This document shows, one piece after another, positions 4,801 through 7,778 of a stretch of DNA of 7,778 nucleotides. The stretch covers positions 1 through 7,778 of the forward strand of contig JAKMFF010000287.1 in assembly GCA_022425585.1 (NCBI GenBank), read 5' to 3'. The translations under genes and the position numbers were made by a program. Within the stretch, counting starts at the first letter, position 1; each line of letters starts with the position of its first letter. Source of the stretch: Candidatus Poseidoniaceae archaeon. Lineage in GTDB: Archaea > Thermoplasmatota > Poseidoniia > Poseidoniales > Poseidoniaceae. The notes beneath the pieces were generated by a model. It was not told the DNA's origin and did no database searches. It was given only the letters and a program-made list of their open reading frames with translations.

Positions 4801-7014
4801 ACCTGCTGTATCTGTTCCAAGCTTATTGCTGGCCCATGAAGTAATTGAGACAATATCCCATGGATCAAGAGCGAACTCTCCTGTTCCAACAAGGTCTGTT
4901 TGGTTCAGTCTCGTATACTGTACCTCTTCCCCGGCAGTAGTATTGCCAGAATCAACCCAAGCAATGTGAACATTGTTTTGCTCGTCAGTTAGTAAAGAAG
5001 GATAGATCGAATGTCCAGACCATGGACGATTTGCTGCCAAACCGGATAACCCTTCAACATTCGAAATTGGAGTATCTTGAATTTTCTTTATTGCGTAGGT
5101 AGAGAGGCCTTCTTCAGCACCATCAAAAGCACCCGCACCTTGTAATCGTAGTTTGGTGTAATATACTTCATAATTGGCAGATTTTTCAAACCCGTAATCT
5201 CTGCCGTCCATCCATGCAATGTGCGTATTGCCTTGCATATCAACGCCAACGGATGGGTGGAAAGAGTATGCATCGTCGATAGTAACTCGTGTATCGTTGA
5301 CTACGACAAGGTGGCCTTCTTCTCCAGGCCCGGTATCTTCAATGTAATTGCCGTTGACTACGCTGTGACCGGTTGCTCCAGGCGTCCATGTTGGATCATT
5401 TTCCATCTTGGCGTAAGGATCTAACACGGTCATGTAGATTTCTCGAGAATTATTTGTCGCAACGAAAACCATTGCTTCTACCAGCAAAGCCATAGCGCCT
5501 GCTCCACCGCCACCGGATGGGAATTCATACGCCTGTCCTCCAGCGTTTACCGTTCTAGGGTTATTTGAAGGATCGGAGCCTGGACAATTTCTAGCTTGTG
5601 TTGATACGACGCCGTTTGGACACTTTGCCAAATCAAGGAAGTGAGATTGAATACTGCCAGCGCCACCGTATCCTTGACCATATAGGCCAATTGGAATTAC
5701 TCCAGCCTTAACACAGTTATCGTGCGCTTCATCTATTGAATTAATATCATCTGCTTGTTGAGACGGGTCACCGTCTTTAGGACCTTCATCGGAAACAGGC
5801 AACACAATCTTTGTTGCATTTGGATTCCATTTGTGATCTGCTGAAGTAGCAGGATTTCCTGGCACGTTGCCGTTAGTATCTTTCCAAGATAAGCAAGCCC
5901 AGTTTGTCCCTGGACCCCAATCTTCTCCAGAATTACCTGAGTATGGGTTGCCGTTGTAAATGGTATTGCCTAGCGACCTTATTCCTCCAGAATCATCTCC
6001 GTCGCCAAGGGGTGTTGACCTTGGTCCGGCGTTTTGGTTGAATCCTGCACAATCTCCGCTGTCAGCGGCACTTGGCAGCCCAAACCCTCCGTCTAGACCG
6101 TAAATTGTTTCATAAACAGTCATATTGGCGACCTCGAGTAGTGGCTTGATACCCTCAAATGAAGAACCATCAGAGAATGTCCCGCCGTAAATTACCGTGC
6201 ATACATCCGCCCATTCTGAATACATAGAACCAGAGGTGTCTATCACGAAAACCAACTCTACTTTGCCGCCTCTTGTATCGTCCCAAACGATTTGCACTTG
6301 GTCGTTAGCGTCAACAACAATATCTGGGTGGCCTTTGTGCCCGATAATGGGAGTAATCAATGTGTCATCAAATAATACAATGACATTGTTAGTGACAAAG
6401 TCTGGTTGAAGCATGCTGTAGTATATTTGTGGTTGATTGAAGAACTTCTCTTCCGAATCATATTCATCTTGCCATGCGATGTGAATATTGCCTTGAGAGT
6501 CAACATCAATAGATGGCCAATCTCTATCTTGAGCCCTTTGAGAAATTATCGTATCATCAATACCTGTTATTGAATTGTCAGTAGAGGTTTGACCGTTGAA
6601 CGGCTGAATCTTGTAAGGGCTTAGTGCCGTATACATGATTTTGTGAGTGCCTGATTTGTCAGTCCATACAATGTGTATGTTGTCATCTTCATCAGCAACT
6701 ACATCAGGATGCCAAACCTTGTGAATTCCAGCGTTAGTAATTTGGGTCGCATCGATTAGTGTTTCACCGTTACTAGCCACCATCGAATAATACAGATGCA
6801 GATTATTTCTTGCCCATATGATGTGGACATTGCCTTGGCTGTCACCAACTATTGCGGTTTGGGTATCCGAAGCTGAACCGCCATCGACGATTTGTTGAGG
6901 CTCGGTAATAACTACCGTATTTGCTTCAGCAAAATCGCTTGCTACCACCATTCCAGAAAGGGCTGAAAGTAGCATAATTGTTACTAAACTGATTGATTTG
7001 AATGTTTGACTCAT
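1867..7014 (-). CDS. Giant secreted surface protein: split seven-bladed propeller with inserted VWA domain, Ig-like stalk, CARDB and membrane anchor
   Basis: This protein of 1715 residues is probably a type I membrane protein exposed on the cell surface. The start at 7014 is chosen for a GAGGT ribosome binding site 6 bases upstream; an in-frame ATG at 7056 would add 14 residues. Numbering from 7014: signal peptide 1-25 (cleavage near VVA/SDF), seven propeller blades at about 36-785, a VWA domain at about 251-523 inside blade 4, Ig-like modules at about 786-1522 with recurring N-x-G-N turns, CARDB at about 1523-1651 (ending EGSEKNN), transmembrane helix at about 1670-1690, and a charged tail of 25 residues (1691-1715). 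Several N-x-S/T sequons lie in the ectodomain, consistent with N-glycosylation. Its 14 cysteines fall in even numbers per module. It carries no catalytic motif that I recognise, so adhesion or ligand binding is inferred. A propeller or VWA enzyme activity cannot be excluded. Confidence 0.92.
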   Translation of the reverse strand: MSQTFKSISLVTIMLLSALSGMVVASDFAEANTVVITEPQQIVDGGSASDTQTAIVGDSQGNVHIIWARNNLHLYYSMVASNGETLIDATQITNAGIHKVWHPDVVADEDDNIHIVWTDKSGTHKIMYTALSPYKIQPFNGQTSTDNSITGIDDTIISQRAQDRDWPSIDVDSQGNIHIAWQDEYDSEEKFFNQPQIYYSMLQPDFVTNNVIVLFDDTLITPIIGHKGHPDIVVDANDQVQIVWDDTRGGKVELVFVIDTSGSMYSEWADVCTVIYGGTFSDGSSFEGIKPLLEVANMTVYETIYGLDGGFGLPSAADSGDCAGFNQNAGPRSTPLGDGDDSGGIRSLGNTIYNGNPYSGNSGEDWGPGTNWACLSWKDTNGNVPGNPATSADHKWNPNATKIVLPVSDEGPKDGDPSQQADDINSIDEAHDNCVKAGVIPIGLYGQGYGGAGSIQSHFLDLAKCPNGVVSTQARNCPGSDPSNNPRTVNAGGQAYEFPSGGGGAGAMALLVEAMVFVATNNSREIYMTVLDPYAKMENDPTWTPGATGHSVVNGNYIEDTGPGEEGHLVVVNDTRVTIDDAYSFHPSVGVDMQGNTHIAWMDGRDYGFEKSANYEVYYTKLRLQGAGAFDGAEEGLSTYAIKKIQDTPISNVEGLSGLAANRPWSGHSIYPSLLTDEQNNVHIAWVDSGNTTAGEEVQYTRLNQTDLVGTGEFALDPWDIVSITSWASNKLGTDTAGRPEIGIPPAFANDLGSGAHVGWSDRNKCNDEQNGAFTICYSHVLTGQVDVELALGETFYHVIEPGEQTLYNMTMNNSTPGDIDLVADTYGLNVSGVPTNWTVQIFFANNQTQITPTTPIYLKGGEFINFYLRVQAPTIYQANEDELAQIVVTAKSYKDPAIRSDLTTLTLMDVVHGISLDTSLSVQDIEQGSQATFSITITNTGNVQDSFLFWDPNTLEGQQEWLLPFGWEITFPLRVELDPGKSTTKILTVKVPSTEDPGAFVIYLKGWSEGEPIKSVDKGTYDILELGIFVSIQSEGNIVFEELLPEDSEKEVMAGQCHTFEQDVTKNFETGNLIFSTPGAPAEKPDDIDDATWGQSNWVVDVDFSQTLGGSDATLGTPIEWKLDPGTTFKTYLVRVTLCVPEDASIGSKSITLQANLEGYQKVSDSARYTINVIHEYSLETNIEQDADRLVTVTDSFGNPVSAIAVNPGENIVLPTTTINNGNGPDRFDFRLTTVTDPTGVPVRTGHWDIVIPRESLEELDRDSDQTFDVLMNVPEFDIAAGLYVVEFQTLSEEAYPNEDNRLTRERDSDFLYVYVNEFYDMEVYMDPAVDNPVKVSAPGKIVSFSVNITNNGNVEDWPTLDNHTAQQEGNALIWSELPGMGTLTGWSVEWRTIKKISNDLEVDEPCVEISEPMPAGDASQIEIDNFYATVEEAQDSIRCAVIPSGDSFVYMMPKMAPYQTIEMVAVVKISTTAKLDTRVVGLKVVSKAGDMTEGGDYDSSPSWQGENLDSNEFIVTLSLKAPDLVIKEIIITDYSADIDSTIPIGIILQNQGNTHAIDIEIVLCQYDDVDSQSIINEIQKNGCAEDSIVMRQVVGALLAPDASEDAKEIEIYLLYPVVAGSKGVYVVVDPMNEIVEGSEKNNVKAVSEPLESPNPFLDVASQVIGKTALPFVVILLTLSLLGVVYFVGKARREEAKLRIAEQSSLVSVLESED
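1945..2007 (-). other. C-terminal transmembrane helix of the giant surface protein
   Basis: Residues 1670-1690 are a continuous hydrophobic stretch (ALPFVVILLTLSLLGVVYFV). It is followed at once by the basic KARREEAKLR, which fits the positive-inside rule and puts the remaining C-terminus in the cytoplasm. I see no LPXTG or PGF-type sorting motif, so the protein is probably held by this helix itself. Confidence 0.85.
2062..2448 (-). other. CARDB domain of the giant surface protein
   Basis: Residues about 1523-1651 show the CARDB pattern: an opening PDLVIKEI, then a strand ending in the N-x-G-N turn (NQGN), and a closing stretch VVVDPMNEIVEGSEKNN. CARDB is an Ig-like adhesion-type module common in archaeal and bacterial surface proteins. 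Two cysteines (1566 and 1585) may form a disulfide within it. Confidence 0.8.
2449..4659 (-). other. Tandem Ig-like stalk modules of the giant surface protein
   Basis: Residues about 786-1522 appear to hold five beta-rich modules of roughly 115-200 residues, with boundaries near 911, 1028, 1176 and 1319. Most carry a turn of the type N-x-G-N or N-x-S/T-x-G-[DN] after a strand: NNSTPGD in the first, NTGN in the second, NNGN in the fourth and fifth. Several have a 'P-G-x' strand entry, as in NEW3, DUF11 and CARDB-like Ig folds. The third and fifth each have exactly two cysteines (1058/1140 and 1408/1441). The exact borders are estimates. Confidence 0.65.
4660..6909 (-). repeat. Seven propeller-blade repeats in the giant surface protein, the fourth split by a VWA domain
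   Basis: A strand motif close to P-[DS]-x-x-x-D-x-x-x-N-x-H-I-x-W-x-D occurs seven times, with its Trp at residues 67, 117, 181, 244, 601, 686 and 760. Each copy is followed by a second strand of the type [IV]-x-Y-[ST]: LYYS (74-77), IMYT (126-129), IYYS (197-200), IYMT (526-529), VYYT (617-620), VQYT (698-701) and ICYS (776-779). Seven copies suit a seven-bladed propeller. The motif resembles 'BNR-like' repeats but lacks a full sialidase Asp box (S-x-D-x-G-x-T-W), so sialidase activity is not indicated. Confidence 0.75.
5446..6264 (-). other. VWA domain with MIDAS motif inserted in propeller blade 4
   Basis: Residues about 251-523 begin with a strand, VELVFVI, running into DTSGS (Asp259, Ser261, Ser263), the D-x-S-x-S metal-binding motif of VWA domains. 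A later strand, KIVLPVSDEG, gives Asp409 in the position of the usual 'TDG' Asp, and GPGTNW offers Thr370 as a candidate third ligand. IPIGLYGQG (440-448) and HFLDLAKCPNG (458-468) match the final strand and helix of VWA folds. It is longer than the usual 180-200 residues because of a Gly/Asn/Asp-rich insertion at about 290-395. It holds six cysteines. Confidence 0.85.
6940..7014 (-). other. Signal peptide of the giant surface protein
   Basis: From the start at 7014, MSQTFK is followed by a hydrophobic core (SLVTIMLLSALSGMVVA) and a small-residue cleavage context near residue 25. A start at 7056 would only lengthen the basic n-region and would not remove the signal. Confidence 0.85.
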
Positions 7015-7017
7015 AGA

Positions 7018-7040
7018 TAAACCTCGCTTATAGCGATTTA
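7018..7040 (-). promoter_or_regulatory. Leader hairpin enclosing the ribosome binding site of the giant gene
   Basis: On the minus strand the leader can fold as TAAA-TCGCT, a three-base loop ATA, AGCGA, a GG bulge, then TTTA: 9 base pairs in all. The bulged GG is the core of the GAGGT ribosome binding site. The inner TCGCT/AGCGA arms are perfect. The 13-base inner palindrome could instead be a protein-binding site on DNA. Confidence 0.4.
7021..7025 (-). promoter_or_regulatory. Shine-Dalgarno site deciding the start of the giant gene
   Basis: GAGGT on the minus strand ends 6 bases before the ATG at 7014. The alternative in-frame ATG at 7056 has no such site. Confidence 0.7.
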
Positions 7041-7082
7041 TCCATGGCCTCTTCATACTTAACTACGACCCATTCAGGTCAG

Positions 7083-7089
7083 TTTTATA
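7083..7089 (-). promoter_or_regulatory. TATA box of the giant surface-protein gene
   Basis: TATAAAA on the minus strand lies between the DUF2299-like gene and the giant gene. An archaeal start site about 22-27 bases downstream would fall near 7058-7063, giving a leader of roughly 45 bases to the ATG at 7014. It would also suit nearly leaderless translation from the ATG at 7056. No clear purine-rich BRE was seen. Confidence 0.55.
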
Positions 7090-7099
7090 CAGGCTTGAA

Positions 7100-7747
7100 T
7101 TAGGCCCATTCTGATGGGTCGAAACTAGTGCCAAAAGACATTTTTTCGTCAAATTCAATTTCTGGGCTTTTCGTATTTGCTTGTGTAATGTCAATGTTAT
7201 TACTCCGCTCTTTTTGCACCGCTTCCCGATTATCCCAATCGTCAACTGGCCCGGGCTTACCGACACCTGGCCCATATGAGTATTTTATTTCGTGAATTAT
7301 GCCTAGCTTGGCTAACCAAAGTCTCCTTAACGAGTGCATAAATTCATGCTTTGTAACCCCATCAAACCAGATTGGCAAGCTAACATTGAATGCTTGAAGC
7401 GGACCCGGTTTTTTATTGTCATCGTGACCCATGTGTATACCCCAGTCTACTGAAGAGTTGATCAATTGAAGTCGTGCTTCGTGAATCCATTCAGACCACC
7501 CATCGCTATCATCCTTCATGTGATTTTTCATTTCCTCTTGTTGTCCTTTGTCTACTCTAGTCATACTAGAAATAGCAATTAAATCACGATTTTTTGGGAT
7601 TACTACCGCAAACATATGTCCTTGTTTTCCTTGTGGATATTTAATCAAAATATGAGCGTGTGCTCGACCATCTGGCTGTTCTTTGACAAAGAGCCTCTCC
7701 TCGCCTAACCACTTCATGACCATAGACACTATCTCGGTTGGGGACAC
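7100..7747 (-). CDS. Probable DUF2299-family protein with an acidic C-terminal tail
   Basis: The coding stretch gives 215 residues from a GTG at 7747. The frame remains open upstream to the right edge (FKQYEVLAGY precedes the GTG), so the gene may start outside the window; ATG codons at residues 9 and 11 are other options. The opening helix with KWLGEERL, then alternating strands around AHAHILIKYP and HMFAVVIPKNRDLIAISS, resemble my recollection of DUF2299, an archaeal family of unknown function with a small alpha/beta fold. No catalytic residues stand out. Residues about 85-140 add helices around WSEWIHEARLQLI and KHEFMHSLRRLWLAKLG. The last 65 residues are polar and acidic, probably flexible, ending DPSEWA. 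There is no signal peptide or membrane helix, so it is cytoplasmic. It lies upstream of the giant gene on the same strand with no T-run between them, so read-through is possible. Confidence 0.75.
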   Translation of the reverse strand: MSPTEIVSMVMKWLGEERLFVKEQPDGRAHAHILIKYPQGKQGHMFAVVIPKNRDLIAISSMTRVDKGQQEEMKNHMKDDSDGWSEWIHEARLQLINSSVDWGIHMGHDDNKKPGPLQAFNVSLPIWFDGVTKHEFMHSLRRLWLAKLGIIHEIKYSYGPGVGKPGPVDDWDNREAVQKERSNNIDITQANTKSPEIEFDEKMSFGTSFDPSEWA

Positions 7748-7778
7748 ATACCCTGCGAGAACCTCATATTGTTTGAAT

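Noticed and set aside
4688..4969. A plus-strand open frame of 93 codons inside the giant gene
   Set aside because: It lies wholly opposite the giant gene in a region with clear protein repeats (blades 6-7) on the other strand, has no recognisable domain, and is best explained as an antisense shadow.
4660..6909. Sialidase or other BNR-type glycosidase in the giant protein
   Set aside because: The repeats resemble BNR-like strands but lack complete Asp boxes (S-x-D-x-G-x-T-W), and no sialidase arginine triad or catalytic arrangement is evident.
7063..7275. A minus-strand open frame of 70 codons overlapping the DUF2299-like gene in another frame
   Set aside because: It is a frame-shifted shadow of the tail of that gene; its product is basic, without domain features, and it has no good ribosome binding site.
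1..7778. Defence island, CRISPR array, transposon or prophage
   Set aside because: No direct-repeat array, transposase, integrase, nuclease or terminal inverted repeat was seen; the window looks like a surface-protein locus.

Overview
The window looks archaeal, probably from a marine thermoplasmatal euryarchaeon (Poseidoniales / Marine Group II type). The reasons are an ArsR-like winged-helix regulator with an archaeal 'IDLGPDLF' segment, a probable DUF2299-type protein, a very large secreted cell-surface protein ending in a CARDB domain and one membrane anchor, a TATAAAA promoter box, and GGTGA/GAGGT Shine-Dalgarno sites. The lineage is an inference from gene content; there is no rRNA or marker gene to settle it. 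The DNA is moderately AT-rich and densely coding. No tRNA, rRNA, CRISPR array, insertion sequence or attachment site was seen.

Layout. On the plus strand, the tail of an acidic, probably disordered protein cut by the left edge (1-486) is followed after 8 bases by a small protein with two membrane segments (495-1070). After a further 42 bases comes an ArsR-like transcription regulator (1113-1865). This regulator converges, with a single base between stop codons, on a gene of more than 5 kb on the minus strand (1867-7014). Upstream of that gene and on the same strand is a probable DUF2299-family protein (7100-7747), whose reading frame stays open to the right edge. The only notable non-coding stretches are the 42 bases before the regulator and the 85 bases before the giant gene.

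The centrepiece is the giant surface protein of about 1715 residues. It carries a signal peptide and seven recurring blade motifs that fit a seven-bladed beta-propeller. A von Willebrand A (VWA) domain with a MIDAS metal site is inserted inside the fourth blade. A string of Ig-like modules, a CARDB module, one transmembrane helix and a short charged cytoplasmic tail follow. The order (propeller with inserted VWA, Ig-like stalk, membrane helix, short tail) resembles the I-domain-containing integrin alpha chain of animals, although nothing here argues for common descent. Adhesion or ligand binding at the cell surface is the likely role.

How the genes cooperate is uncertain. The three plus-strand genes may be one transcription unit, or the regulator may have its own promoter. 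The giant gene appears to have its own promoter and a leader RNA with a possible hairpin around its ribosome binding site. No sequence evidence directly ties the regulator to the giant gene beyond adjacency.
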